From Candidatus Sumerlaeota bacterium (GTDB lineage: Bacteria; Sumerlaeota; Sumerlaeia; MWCT01; JAUWMI01), in assembly GCA_030613245.1 (NCBI GenBank), contig JAUWMI010000002.1, forward strand, positions 62,001 through 126,000: a DNA stretch of 64,000 nucleotides, in the 5' to 3' direction. This document shows, piece by piece, positions 38,594-47,520 of the stretch. Numbering within the stretch: position 1 is the first letter of the stretch; every line of letters begins with the position of its first letter. Both the position numbers and the translations under genes were made by a program. The notes beneath the pieces were generated by a model, which saw only the letters and a program-made list of their open reading frames with translations, ran no database searches and had not been told where the DNA came from.

Positions 38594-38751
38594 GGCTGGT
38601 TGTTCTCCAGCTTAGATTGGCCTACTGTTATGCTTTTGCCATTGAGGGCTTGCTTAGGAAAACCATCCAGCCGTCCTAATCAGGAGATGAGCCTCCTGGA
38701 TTTGCACTCCTTAACGGTTTCCTTTAGGAATCCTTTGTAAACTCTGCACTG

Positions 38752-38790
38752 CCCCTCTCCCCTCAGGGGAGAGGATTAAGGTGAGGGGGA
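38752..38790. repeat. CCCCTCTCCCCTCAGGGGAGAGG palindromic element
   Basis: CCCCTCTCCCCT-C-AGGGGAGAGG followed by ATTAAGGTGAGGGGG. The inverted repeat and its direct tail match a kind of short element known to me as frequent in many bacterial genomes; only one copy is seen in this window. It differs in sequence from the GTAGGGGC family. Confidence 0.7.
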
Positions 38791-38842
38791 TTATCTCTCC
38801 TGAAGTGCTGACTCATTTTAGAAAGAGCCATTAAATATTTCA

Positions 38843-39055
38843 TTATGGCCCAGGCCCTGATTTAAGCACTCGAATTGCCAAAATAAAAATCAGAAAAATG
38901 AAACCGGCCAAATAGGCAGCTCTCAGGCCGAGGCCAGGCAGCCCCAAAAGCATCCATATGTCTGAAAAACAAGGTATGCAAGCAGGGAAAAACAGCCAGC
39001 ATATTATGATAGTGAACAGCAATGATATGAGGAGAAGTTTGCCAATATTGGGCAT
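38843..39055 (-). CDS. Small membrane protein, two helices
   Basis: 70 residues with two hydrophobic segments (about 7-24, KLLLISLLFTIIICWLFF, and 46-63, AAYLAGFIFLIFILAIRV) separated by a loop with CIPCFSD. AGGAGA lies five bases before the ATG at 39055, which supports translation. No family is recognised. It stands alone between the acidic TPR gene and rtcB; it could be downstream of rtcB on the same transcript, 110 bases away. Confidence 0.55.
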   Translation of the reverse strand: MPNIGKLLLISLLFTIIICWLFFPACIPCFSDIWMLLGLPGLGLRAAYLAGFIFLIFILAIRVLKSGPGP

Positions 39056-39165
39056 AGTTTCTCCTGCTTTTGTTCTTTATCTTCTTCACGTCGGGAAATT
39101 AGGGCTGTTCGCGAATTTCGTCCATGCCCCTACACACATCGGATTGCCTTTTGGCCCAACTTTTT

Positions 39166-40596
39166 CTAGCCTTTCAGGACGCCAAGGGGGCGCATTTTGG
39201 CGACTACCCTGGCAAGTCCTGCACCGATGACTACTTCCATTACGTCCTGAATATTCTTGTACGCGGCTGGGGCCTCTTCCTTGATGGAAGCCTTATCCTC
39301 GCAGATCAGGTGGACGCCTTCCATGCTCTGGCGGAATTGTTCGTCAGAAATAGCGCCGGGCTGCAGCACCTTGCCGTCGCGCCGGCGGATTTTACCAGCA
39401 GCCTTGCGGCGTGACATTACGCGCCCAGACCCATGATTCACGCTGTAAAGGCTCTCCGCTGCTTCTTTCGTTCCGACCAGCAGATAACTGCGCGTACCCA
39501 TGGACCCCGGGATAATCACAGGCTGCCCACTTTGCTCGAACGGAGTACCTTTCATACGCTCAGGAGGAAATGCGCGCGTGGCACCTTTGCGATGCACCCA
39601 GAGCTGTTCACCAAAATGGGTTTCGAGTTTCGCCATGTTGTGCGGAACATCATAGACGAGCGGCATTGGAATATTGCCGTAATGGTGGCGGAAGTTCTTG
39701 CGCACAAGCATGGCCATAATCTGGCGATTGACAAAGGCGAAGTTCGCAGCGCAATGCATAGCAGCGATGTAGTCCTGGCCGAGTTTCGATTTTGTGGAGA
39801 AGAAGCCCAGCGATTTTTCAGGAATCTGCTCTCTGGCAAATTCAGCAGCCCGTGGCATGTAGTCGTTACCCACCTGGTGCCCAAGGCCGCGCGAACCTGA
39901 ATGAATCATCACCACAATCTGGCCTTTCCAGAGCCCGAATTCCTTTGCCAGTGCGGGGTTCAGGATCTCTTCGACGATCTGAATCTCAATGAAATGATTG
40001 CCGCCGCCAAGTGTGCCGAGCTGGTCTTTGCCCCGCTTGATCGCGCGATCCGACAGGGCTTGGGCACGTCCCGCCATGGAGCCCTGTTCTTCTATATGCA
40101 GGATGTCGCGTTCTTCCTCTTCTTTATTGCGGCCCTGCCAGATGCGGCCTTCCTTTTTGGCAATTTTGCGGATGCCTTTCACCCCTTCTTGTACAACGAT
40201 CTTAAGCTCCTCTTTGCTGAGGCGGAGATTACTCTTCCCCTCCCCGAGTGGAATGTCACGGTGGATTGAGTTGATGATCTCTGCAATGTCAATGTCGCTT
40301 TGTGAGAGTGGAGTGGCAAGCAGGTGCATGCCGCAGTTGACGTCGTAGCCAACCGCTGAAGGGATAATGGCGTCACGCATGCCGACTACCGCACCAATAG
40401 GGACCCCGTAGCCGCTGTGGATGTCCGGGCTAGCAAGGACGCGCACTACATCAGGAATTCTTGTTGCATTTTTGAGCTGCTGGAGCGAGTCGTCATCCAT
40501 CAAGATCTTATCGCTGGCATAAATCAGGGCGTCCACCTTCATCGCGCCCTCTTTTTCTATGATTACACGATTCGGATCAATGCGTTTCAACTTCAT
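39166..40596 (-). CDS. rtcB: RNA-splicing ligase RtcB
   Basis: 476 residues from ATG 40596, with GAGGTG before it; the frame extends eight codons further up without support. RtcB joins RNA 2',3'-cyclic phosphate or 3'-phosphate ends to 5'-hydroxyl ends using GTP and manganese. Seen are GYDVNCGMHLL (metal-binding Asp and Cys), LGTLGGGNHFIEIQ, MIHSGSRGLGHQVG (His ligand), GSMGTRSYLLVG and VNHGSGRVMSRRKA, which holds the His that takes GMP. No archease or rtcA gene is nearby. The substrate in bacteria is probably broken tRNA or rRNA. Confidence 0.96.
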   Translation of the reverse strand: MKLKRIDPNRVIIEKEGAMKVDALIYASDKILMDDDSLQQLKNATRIPDVVRVLASPDIHSGYGVPIGAVVGMRDAIIPSAVGYDVNCGMHLLATPLSQSDIDIAEIINSIHRDIPLGEGKSNLRLSKEELKIVVQEGVKGIRKIAKKEGRIWQGRNKEEEERDILHIEEQGSMAGRAQALSDRAIKRGKDQLGTLGGGNHFIEIQIVEEILNPALAKEFGLWKGQIVVMIHSGSRGLGHQVGNDYMPRAAEFAREQIPEKSLGFFSTKSKLGQDYIAAMHCAANFAFVNRQIMAMLVRKNFRHHYGNIPMPLVYDVPHNMAKLETHFGEQLWVHRKGATRAFPPERMKGTPFEQSGQPVIIPGSMGTRSYLLVGTKEAAESLYSVNHGSGRVMSRRKAAGKIRRRDGKVLQPGAISDEQFRQSMEGVHLICEDKASIKEEAPAAYKNIQDVMEVVIGAGLARVVAKMRPLGVLKG

Positions 40597-40849
40597 GTTA
40601 AACACCTCAGTGTCGCGCACGTGTTTATTGGTGAGCGAACCTTTATCCTGGGCCGAGCGTACGGCAGGCGATCTGGTTGTATTGATTTTTCAGCCGTTGG
40701 AAACTCAATTGCTTTTCCCTGAGGCTCGTCCAGTTTTTAAAAAATACTATTTACAAACAGATGGAGATTCAATAAGTTTCTTGTGTGCTATCGTATAAAG
40801 CGCTTTTAGCACCCATTGATGTCAAATTGTGAGATGCAAGGAGGGCGCG

Positions 40850-41668
40850 ATGAAAGTCTATATCTCCTGCGATATCGAAGGAGTTGCAGGCATTGCAGAC
40901 TTTGAGTATGCGATGCGTAAAGAACTGGATTACGGGGAAGGGCGGGAGCTGATGCTTGGCGAGGTAAACGCCGCGGTTGAAGGGGCACTTGAGGCCGGGG
41001 CAACGGAGGTGGTCATTAACGACTCGCACGGGAGTATGCTTAACTTGCTGCCATCGAAAGTACATGCGAAAGCCAAGCTGATTTTGGGGCGAGTCAAACC
41101 AATGTCAATGATGCAGGGCATTGACGCATCCTTCGATGCTGTTGCGTTCATTGGCTACCACTCCATGGGGGGCACGCAATCCGGGGTGCTGGCGCACACG
41201 TACTCCAGCCAAGTACTGGAGGCGACGGTAAACGGAAAACCGTTTGGGGAGCCGGAGCTGAACGCTGCGATGGCAGGGTACTACAATGTGCCCGTGGTGT
41301 TTCTCAGTGGCGACAAGGCTACGACGCAGGAAATCGGCAAGCACATTCCGAAGATCGTTACCGCAGCGGTGAAAGAGGGATTTGGCCGTAAGGTGGCGAT
41401 GTCAGTTCATCCAGAGGTGGCGCGCGGGCTGATCAAGAAAGGCATGAAACGTGCGATTGGGCTCCGCAAGCAAATTCGGCCGTTCAAGCAGAAATCGCCG
41501 TATCGTCTGGTGGTAACAATGAGCATGAGCGAAATGGCGGATCTGTGCGAGCGGATTCCCGGAGTGGTGCGCAAGGATTCAAGGACGTTGACCTTCACGG
41601 ACCCGGACTATCGAGAGGTCTACAAAGCCTTCTTGACTATGATGAGTATGTCGTCGCTGGCGAGGTAA
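40850..41668 (+). CDS. M55 family D-aminopeptidase (DppA-like)
   Basis: 272 residues from ATG 40850, with AAGGAGGG seven bases upstream. M55 peptidases are zinc-dependent, decameric, cytoplasmic enzymes that release D-alanine from D-Ala-containing peptides. The metal-binding DxE is in YISCDIEGVAG at the start, further His residues in INDSHGSMLN and FIGYHSMGG, and VFLSGDKATTQE fits the family. The stop is followed within six bases by the ATG of a class V PLP enzyme, then an alanine dehydrogenase, suggesting use of D-amino acids from cell wall turnover. Confidence 0.92.
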   Translation: MKVYISCDIEGVAGIADFEYAMRKELDYGEGRELMLGEVNAAVEGALEAGATEVVINDSHGSMLNLLPSKVHAKAKLILGRVKPMSMMQGIDASFDAVAFIGYHSMGGTQSGVLAHTYSSQVLEATVNGKPFGEPELNAAMAGYYNVPVVFLSGDKATTQEIGKHIPKIVTAAVKEGFGRKVAMSVHPEVARGLIKKGMKRAIGLRKQIRPFKQKSPYRLVVTMSMSEMADLCERIPGVVRKDSRTLTFTDPDYREVYKAFLTMMSMSSLAR

Positions 41669-41673
41669 GAGCA

Positions 41674-42816
41674 ATGGAATTCAGTGCGGAAGAGCTGACC
41701 AGAATACGATCAGAATTTCCGATTGTCGAGCAGTGCTTGTTTTTTAATCACGCGGGCACATCGCCATTGCCTCGCTCAACGGCGCGCGCGATCCAGCAGT
41801 GGGCGGATGATGCTGCGCAATTCGGTAAACAGAAATACGCACAATGGCGTTCAACAGTGGAAGCCACGCGCGGCCAATGTGCAGCGTTGCTGGACTGCGA
41901 TGCTGAAGAAGTGGCGTTTGTAAAGAACACCACCCACGGGCTCCTCATTGTGGCGTCTGCCATCGACTGGCAGCCTGGGGATAACATCGTATCGGCGCAA
42001 TACGAGTTTCCAGCCAATGTCTACCCGTGGAAGGCCCTGGCGTCGCAGGGGGTTCAGCTATGGCAGGCCGAGGAGCGGGATTATCGCTTTTCCGTGGAAA
42101 GTATTGCAGAAAAGATAGACGAGCGCACGCGTTTGGTGACGCTTTCATTTGTAGAGTTCTCCACAGGATTTCGTCATAATCTGCGTGCCATTGGGGATCT
42201 CTGTGCGGCGCGAAACATTTTGTTTTGCGTTGACGGAATCCAGGGCCTCGGAGTGATTCCAATAAGCGTTCGAGAGTGTCATGTGGATTTTCTCGCAGCG
42301 GATGGCCATAAGTGGCTTCTTTCGCCCGAAGCTACAGGGATGCTTTATTGCAGAAAAGAGCGGCTTAATCAGCTGAGGCCAACGGCATATCTTGGCTGGC
42401 ACGGCATGACTCGGCCAGACGATTACCTGGATTACGATCAAGTGCCTGCGCCATCGGCTCGGCGGTTCGAAGAAGGATCGCTGAATACGATGGGTATCCA
42501 CGCGCTTCATGCCTCACTGGAATTCCTCATGCAGATCGGGATTGAGCGGATATATCGCCAGATTCTCGCGGTAACTGGCCATCTAATGCAGCAGCTTGCC
42601 GAAAAAGGGTATGAGGTGATCTCTTCGCGGGTACCGGAGGAGAGGTCAGGGATAGTGGTCTGCCGAACCAGGAATGCAGGTGCTGCGGAGGTCTATAAGC
42701 ATTTGCTAGGTCAAAATATCATTACCGCGGCGCGGCGCGAAATGCTGCGTATCTCTCCGCATTTCTACAATTCGATAGAGGATATTGACCGGTTGATCGC
42801 TGCACTACCAGGATAG
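41674..42816 (+). CDS. Class V PLP-dependent enzyme (aminotransferase/epimerase-like)
   Basis: 380 residues from ATG 41674; GAGGTAAGAG at the end of the preceding gene is its ribosome binding site. Fold-type I, class V: LFFNHAGTSPLP at the N-terminus, VKNTTHGLLIVA, SFVEFSTGFRHNL, CVDGIQGLGVIP (PLP-ring Asp) and FLAADGHKWLLSPEATG with the PLP Lys. The class includes cysteine desulfurases, alanine-glyoxylate aminotransferases and isopenicillin N epimerases; the last resemble it most in layout, so racemisation is possible. The activity cannot be fixed from sequence alone. Confidence 0.88.
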   Translation: MEFSAEELTRIRSEFPIVEQCLFFNHAGTSPLPRSTARAIQQWADDAAQFGKQKYAQWRSTVEATRGQCAALLDCDAEEVAFVKNTTHGLLIVASAIDWQPGDNIVSAQYEFPANVYPWKALASQGVQLWQAEERDYRFSVESIAEKIDERTRLVTLSFVEFSTGFRHNLRAIGDLCAARNILFCVDGIQGLGVIPISVRECHVDFLAADGHKWLLSPEATGMLYCRKERLNQLRPTAYLGWHGMTRPDDYLDYDQVPAPSARRFEEGSLNTMGIHALHASLEFLMQIGIERIYRQILAVTGHLMQQLAEKGYEVISSRVPEERSGIVVCRTRNAGAAEVYKHLLGQNIITAARREMLRISPHFYNSIEDIDRLIAALPG

Positions 42817-42955
42817 TAGCGACGCCACACCGCCAGTGCAGTGAAGGGAGTAAATGCGGTGTCTTCATAGAAAAAAGACTTGATTATTGGAATTTTTGGC
42901 CGTAGCGATTGTGGCAATTATTAGTCTTTCCCAAGTCTTTCTCAGGAGAAGCGTC

Positions 42956-44080
42956 ATGATTGTGGGAGTGCCAAAGGAAATCAAGGACAATGAGTACCGG
43001 GTGGCCATTGTGCCCGCGGGAGTTCGTCAGATGACTCAACACGGCCACAAGGTGTATGTTGAGAAGGAGGCAGGGCGTGGCAGCGGTATCCCCGATGAGC
43101 AGTACAAGGACGCAGGGGCGATTATCGCGCCATCAGCGGAGGAGGTTTTTTCAAAGTCGGAGCTCATCATCAAAGTCAAGGAGCCTCTCAAGGCGGAAGA
43201 TCCGCTCATTCGCAAAGGGCAGATTCTGTTCACCTACCTTCACTTTGCCTCTTCTGAACGGCTCACGCGGGCCATGATGAAGAGCGGAGCCACATGTGTT
43301 GCGTACGAGACAATTGAAACGGATGATCACAGGTTGCCGCTTCTGACGCCGATGAGCGAAGTGGCCGGGCGCATGTCAATTCAAGAAGGGGCGAAATATC
43401 TCGAGCGGCCTATGGGCGGGCTCGGCGTGTTACTTGGCGGGGTTCCTGGTGTTGAGCCTGCAAACGTGATTGTCATTGGGGGCGGAACAGTCGGGACGAA
43501 CGCGGCAAAGATGGCTGCCGGCATGGGGGCACATGTCACCATTCTCGACATTTGCATCGAACGATTGCGCTATCTAGCTGATATTATGCCTGCCAATGTG
43601 ACCACCATAATAAGTAATGACTATAATATCCGGCAGAAAATCAAGGAGTCCGACCTTGTAATTGGCGCAGTCTTGGTAACCGGTGCCAGGGCGCCAAAGC
43701 TGATTACGCGCGATATGCTCAAGACAATGAAACCGGGCTCAGTCATAGTAGATGTGGCTATTGACCAGGGCGGATGCGTGGAAACGGCAAAGCCAACGAC
43801 GCATAGTAATCCGGTGTATGAGATCGATGGTGTGATTCACTACTGTGTAGCGAATATGCCCGGGGCCGTGAGCAAAACGTCAACATACGCACTGACTAAC
43901 GTCACATTACCCTATGCCGTGCAACTCGCCGACAAAGGTTTTCCTGGCGCAATTAAAGACGATAAGAGTCTGGAGCTTGGTATAAACATTGTGGACGGGA
44001 AAATTACCTACAAGCCGGTTGCCGATGCATTCAATTTGCCTTATCATCCGCTTTCGTCGCTTGTACAATTCAGCCAATAG
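42956..44080 (+). CDS. ald: Alanine dehydrogenase
   Basis: 374 residues from ATG 42956, preceded by CAGGAGAAG; upstream in-frame residues do not match the family. NAD-dependent interconversion of L-alanine and pyruvate plus ammonia. Key blocks: VGVPKEIKDNEYRVA, SELIIKVKEPL (catalytic Lys), LFTYLHFASS (catalytic His), VIGGGTVGTNAAKMA (NAD), VDVAIDQGGCVET and YCVANMPGAVSKTST. Length is normal. It follows the M55 and PLP genes and has a clear intrinsic terminator after it, so it likely closes their operon. Confidence 0.95.
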   Translation: MIVGVPKEIKDNEYRVAIVPAGVRQMTQHGHKVYVEKEAGRGSGIPDEQYKDAGAIIAPSAEEVFSKSELIIKVKEPLKAEDPLIRKGQILFTYLHFASSERLTRAMMKSGATCVAYETIETDDHRLPLLTPMSEVAGRMSIQEGAKYLERPMGGLGVLLGGVPGVEPANVIVIGGGTVGTNAAKMAAGMGAHVTILDICIERLRYLADIMPANVTTIISNDYNIRQKIKESDLVIGAVLVTGARAPKLITRDMLKTMKPGSVIVDVAIDQGGCVETAKPTTHSNPVYEIDGVIHYCVANMPGAVSKTSTYALTNVTLPYAVQLADKGFPGAIKDDKSLELGINIVDGKITYKPVADAFNLPYHPLSSLVQFSQ

Positions 44081-44103
44081 GTTTAATTTCAGGAAACTGT
44101 GGC

Positions 44104-44139
44104 AGCGTTGGATATTCTTCCCAACGCTTTATTTTTTTA
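44104..44139 (+). terminator. Rho-independent terminator after ald
   Basis: AGCGTTGG (44104-44111) pairs with CCAACGCT (44121-44128), 9-base loop, followed by TTATTTTTTT. It lies 24 bases after the ald stop and separates that operon from the MoaD-like gene. Confidence 0.88.
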
Positions 44140-44197
44140 GGCACATTCTGGCGCAGATCCATAAAGCGCTCGGAGTGGATCACAAGGCCTGTTTGCC

Positions 44198-44440
44198 GTG
44201 GCTACAATTCACTTCAGATTCTATGGGCCAATTCGTAATGTGCTGAAGAAAGATACGCTCGAATATGGGGTTTCACCCGGTCAGCCACTGCGCGACATCC
44301 TGCTTGAAATTGGCGTTCCGCAGGATCGGCTGGTCTATACTATGGTTCTGGTGGATGATAGAAAAACTGATGTAGCCTATATTCCGTCGGACGGCGATCG
44401 GATTGACGTGTTTCAGCCAGTTGGGGGAGGAAAAAGGTAA
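44198..44440 (+). CDS. MoaD/ThiS-like sulfur carrier protein
   Basis: 80 residues from GTG 44198. Beta-grasp fold of MoaD type: IHFRFYGPIRNVL, LRDILLEIGVP, and VFQPVGGGKR at the end. Sulfur carriers need a C-terminal Gly-Gly to form a thiocarboxylate; here two residues (Lys-Arg) follow the glycines, so trimming or a non-carrier role must be considered. It lies 114 bases before a molybdenum hydroxylase gene, which suggests a role in pterin cofactor supply or in that enzyme's assembly. Confidence 0.75.
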   Translation: MATIHFRFYGPIRNVLKKDTLEYGVSPGQPLRDILLEIGVPQDRLVYTMVLVDDRKTDVAYIPSDGDRIDVFQPVGGGKR

Positions 44441-44554
44441 AAAAAGGAAGTACGCTTGCTGAGGAATGTAAATGGGCCGTACTCCAGATAGAAAGTGTGC
44501 TGATTCTTCACGACCGTCGCTTGACGTAACACTAATGCCCAAGCAAATACGATC

Positions 44555-46813
44555 ATGAGCCAGACACGCTTCGTTGGGAAACCAATCGCGCGCATTGATG
44601 CGCTTGAGAAGGCGCTGGGAAAAACGCGCTTCATGTCGGATCTGGTGTTTCCAAACATGCTATGGGGGAAAGTGCTGCGAGCAGCCTACCCTCATGCGCG
44701 GATTTGCCGAATAGATACGAGCCGATCCGAGCAGCTGCCCGGTGTGCGCTGCGTACTCACGCATCGCCACGTCATGGGGCTGAATGGGTTTGGCATAGTG
44801 AAGCCTGATCAGCCGGTATTGTGCCACGATAAGGTGCGTTACGTCGGCGATGCTGTGGCGCTGGTTGCGGCCGAAACGGAGAGCATTGCTGAGGAGGCGC
44901 TTGGGTTAATTCAGGTAGACTACGATCCCTTGCCAGTCGTGGAAGATCCTGAGGAAGCGTTGAGTGAATATGCACCGAAGGTTCATGAGCAAGGGAATCT
45001 GTTGCTCCGTACCAAGCTGCAAAAGGGTGATGTGAAGCAAGGCTTTACAGAAGCAGATGTGACCCTTGAGCAGCGCTACTCCACGCAGCTGTTTGAGCAT
45101 GCGTTCCTTGAGACTGAAGGCGGCATAGGCATATATGACGAGGAATCAGGGGTGATCACGGTATATTGCGGTTCGCAATACGCATTCCGTGATCAGCTGC
45201 AGATAGCCCGTGCACTGGACTGGGATCCTAAAAAGATTCGGGTATGCAGCTCACCGGTGGGCGGCGCGTTTGGAGCTAAAGACGAGATCACGATCCAAAT
45301 CTACCTGGCGTTGTTGGCATACTATACCCGGTGTCCAGTGAAAATAGTCCTCTCACGCGAGGAATCATTCATCTCTCATGTGAAGCGTCATCCAATGCGG
45401 CTGGATGTGCGGTTGGGCGCGACGAAGGTAGGTGAGCTGAAGGCGCTTGACGTGAGGATTCTCTCCGATACTGGTGCTTATGCTTCGCTCGGTGGGCCGG
45501 TGCTGAATCTGGCGCTTGAAGGCGCACCCGGGCCCTACCGCATTCCACACACACATCTGCTCGGCCGCGCTGTCTATACGAATAATGGTATGAGCGGCGC
45601 ATGTCGTGGATTTGGCGCAACTCAGTCCTGTTTTGCCATGGAGATTACGCTGGACATGATGGCTGAGCAATTACGGATAGATCCGATTGAGCTTCGTTTG
45701 AAGAATGTGCTCCGCCGGAACGACCTCTCAGCAATTGACCACCTGATTTTCACGAGCGTCGGGATTGAAGAGACATTGAAGATTGCTCGCGATAGCGAGT
45801 TATGGCGTACACGTGATATCCGAAAGCGCGATTTTCAGCCGCCGATTTTCTACGGCGTTGGTGTTGCTTCCGAGATGCAGGCACTTGGACTGGGTAAGGG
45901 CATCCCAGACTTTGCAGGGGTTAGCATTGAGCTGGATCGCGACGGATCGTTTCTGCTACGCCAGGGATGCATCGAGATCGGACAAGGAAATCTGGTATGT
46001 TTTCTACAGATGGCTGCTGAGGTTTTGCAATGTGACATTGAGCGCATGCGCCTAACACATGGCGATACCTTTGCAAGCCCGGATTCAGGCTCTGTCACGG
46101 CTTCGAAATCAATCTATCTTGTAGGGAATGCGCTTTACCTTGCTGCAAAAACGCTTCTTCAGGAACTGGAACGTTTTGCGAGCGAGACGATCGGCGAGCC
46201 TATGCGCTACCAGGAGTGCGAGCTCGTGGGGCCATCGCGCCGAATACCTTTACATGAGCTTGCGCAAACGGCACACTCGCAGGGGCGGCAGCTCAAGGGC
46301 GAAGGACATTTTGTGCACCCGACTTCAGACAAAGATTATGGTGATGGACTTCCCCATTGTCTCTATTCGTTTATTACACAGGTTGCCTCAGTTGTAGTGG
46401 ACGCCGAGACAGGGATGGTCAAGGTGCACGACGTGCTCAGCATTCCCGATTGTGGACGGGCGATCAATCCGCAGGGCGTTGAAGGGCAATGCGAGGGTGG
46501 CGTGGTAATGGGCATGTCGTATGCTTTACTTGAAAAAGTTGAGCTGCAGCATGGACGCTTTCTTACGGATAATTTCTCAACGTACACGTTGCCAACCGCT
46601 GCAGATGCTCCACTCACGAACAAGACTGTGATTGTAGAGTCCATGGAACCAACGAATCCATTCGGCGCGAAAGGTATGGCTGAGCCGCCTAATGTGGCGA
46701 TATGTCCTGCAATTCTGAATGCAATCTATGATGCCATCGGGGTGCGGATTTTTGACATTCCAGTTACTCCGGAAAAGCTGCTCGCTGAGATAGAGCGGCA
46801 GAGGAAAATTTAG
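44555..46813 (+). CDS. Xanthine dehydrogenase family molybdenum-binding subunit
   Basis: 752 residues. Large subunit of a molybdenum hydroxylase. It opens VGKPIARIDALEKALGKTRF, the usual start of XdhA/CoxL-type proteins. Cofactor-binding blocks include SSPVGGAFGAKDE, GACRGFGATQSCF, GSVTASKSIYLVG and, near the end, PFGAKGMAEPPNV with the catalytic Glu. The AYxCSFR loop of CO dehydrogenases is absent and the loop reads like xanthine or aldehyde oxidising members (RGFGATQ). The actual substrate is unknown. It pairs with the 2Fe-2S subunit at 46956. No FAD subunit gene is seen. Confidence 0.92.
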   Translation: MSQTRFVGKPIARIDALEKALGKTRFMSDLVFPNMLWGKVLRAAYPHARICRIDTSRSEQLPGVRCVLTHRHVMGLNGFGIVKPDQPVLCHDKVRYVGDAVALVAAETESIAEEALGLIQVDYDPLPVVEDPEEALSEYAPKVHEQGNLLLRTKLQKGDVKQGFTEADVTLEQRYSTQLFEHAFLETEGGIGIYDEESGVITVYCGSQYAFRDQLQIARALDWDPKKIRVCSSPVGGAFGAKDEITIQIYLALLAYYTRCPVKIVLSREESFISHVKRHPMRLDVRLGATKVGELKALDVRILSDTGAYASLGGPVLNLALEGAPGPYRIPHTHLLGRAVYTNNGMSGACRGFGATQSCFAMEITLDMMAEQLRIDPIELRLKNVLRRNDLSAIDHLIFTSVGIEETLKIARDSELWRTRDIRKRDFQPPIFYGVGVASEMQALGLGKGIPDFAGVSIELDRDGSFLLRQGCIEIGQGNLVCFLQMAAEVLQCDIERMRLTHGDTFASPDSGSVTASKSIYLVGNALYLAAKTLLQELERFASETIGEPMRYQECELVGPSRRIPLHELAQTAHSQGRQLKGEGHFVHPTSDKDYGDGLPHCLYSFITQVASVVVDAETGMVKVHDVLSIPDCGRAINPQGVEGQCEGGVVMGMSYALLEKVELQHGRFLTDNFSTYTLPTAADAPLTNKTVIVESMEPTNPFGAKGMAEPPNVAICPAILNAIYDAIGVRIFDIPVTPEKLLAEIERQRKI

Positions 46814-46854
46814 AGCTTCTGGCAAAAAGAAACGTACTGGTGTGATAGCAGTAA

Positions 46855-46882
46855 GTAGGGGCGTTTAATTAAACGCCCCTAC
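46855..46882. repeat. Perfect 28-base palindrome GTAGGGGCGTTTAA/TTAAACGCCCCTAC
   Basis: Perfectly self-complementary member of the GTAGGGGC family, placed between the large and the 2Fe-2S subunit genes of the molybdenum hydroxylase, where an RNA hairpin could tune relative expression. Confidence 0.9.
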
Positions 46883-46955
46883 AAAGATCGTGGACGATAT
46901 GTCGGTAGTGGCAAAATTTTATTTCAATGACGTTTTTTAAAAGGACAAGACGGCA

Positions 46956-47441
46956 ATGCCTGATCAAGTCACCATTGAGTGCATTGTAAATGGCAAGCAG
47001 GTCAGAACCAGCATTCCTTCGGGAATGTTGCTCACGGAACTGCTGCGTGACGTACTGGGTCTTACCGGAACCAAAGTGGCGTGCGGAAAGGGAGAGTGCG
47101 GCGCGTGCACTGTGCTTTTGGATGACGAGCCGGTGAATGCCTGTCTTATGCTGGCTGCGCAGGTGAACGGGCATTCCATCGTGACCATAGAGGGGCTGGC
47201 GTCGGACAACGAGGCTACGGCACTACAACAAGCCTTTGTCGAGGAAGGCGCAATTCAATGTGGATATTGCACCCCGGGAATGATCCTGGCCGCAGAGGCT
47301 CTGCTGCGCCGCAAGCCGGAACCGAGTGAAGAAGAAATTCGGGAAGGCATCTCAGGGAACCTGTGCCGATGCACCGGCTACACGAAAATCATACAGGCGG
47401 TTCAGAAGGCCGGTGTTCTTCGCATGCGGCAGAAGGCGTAA
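46956..47441 (+). CDS. 2Fe-2S subunit of molybdenum hydroxylase
   Basis: 161 residues. The N-terminal plant-type ferredoxin domain has [21 protein letters not shown] (cluster I Cys residues) and the C-terminal helical domain has [17 protein letters not shown] with [11 protein letters not shown] (cluster II). The length and order match XdhC/CoxS-type subunits. It carries electrons from the molybdenum centre to an FAD subunit or other partner, not encoded nearby. The gene lies 142 bases after the large subunit gene, with a palindrome between. The next gene is convergent. Confidence 0.95.
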   Translation: MPDQVTIECIVNGKQVRTSIPSGMLLTELLRDVLGLTGTKVACGKGECGACTVLLDDEPVNACLMLAAQVNGHSIVTIEGLASDNEATALQQAFVEEGAIQCGYCTPGMILAAEALLRRKPEPSEEEIREGISGNLCRCTGYTKIIQAVQKAGVLRMRQKA

Positions 47442-47520
47442 GCAAAAGGTGATGCAGGTCATCACGTTCGTCATGACAGAGAGTCGCATGCGAAGAGGAG
47501 TGGATGACAGGTGCAGCACG

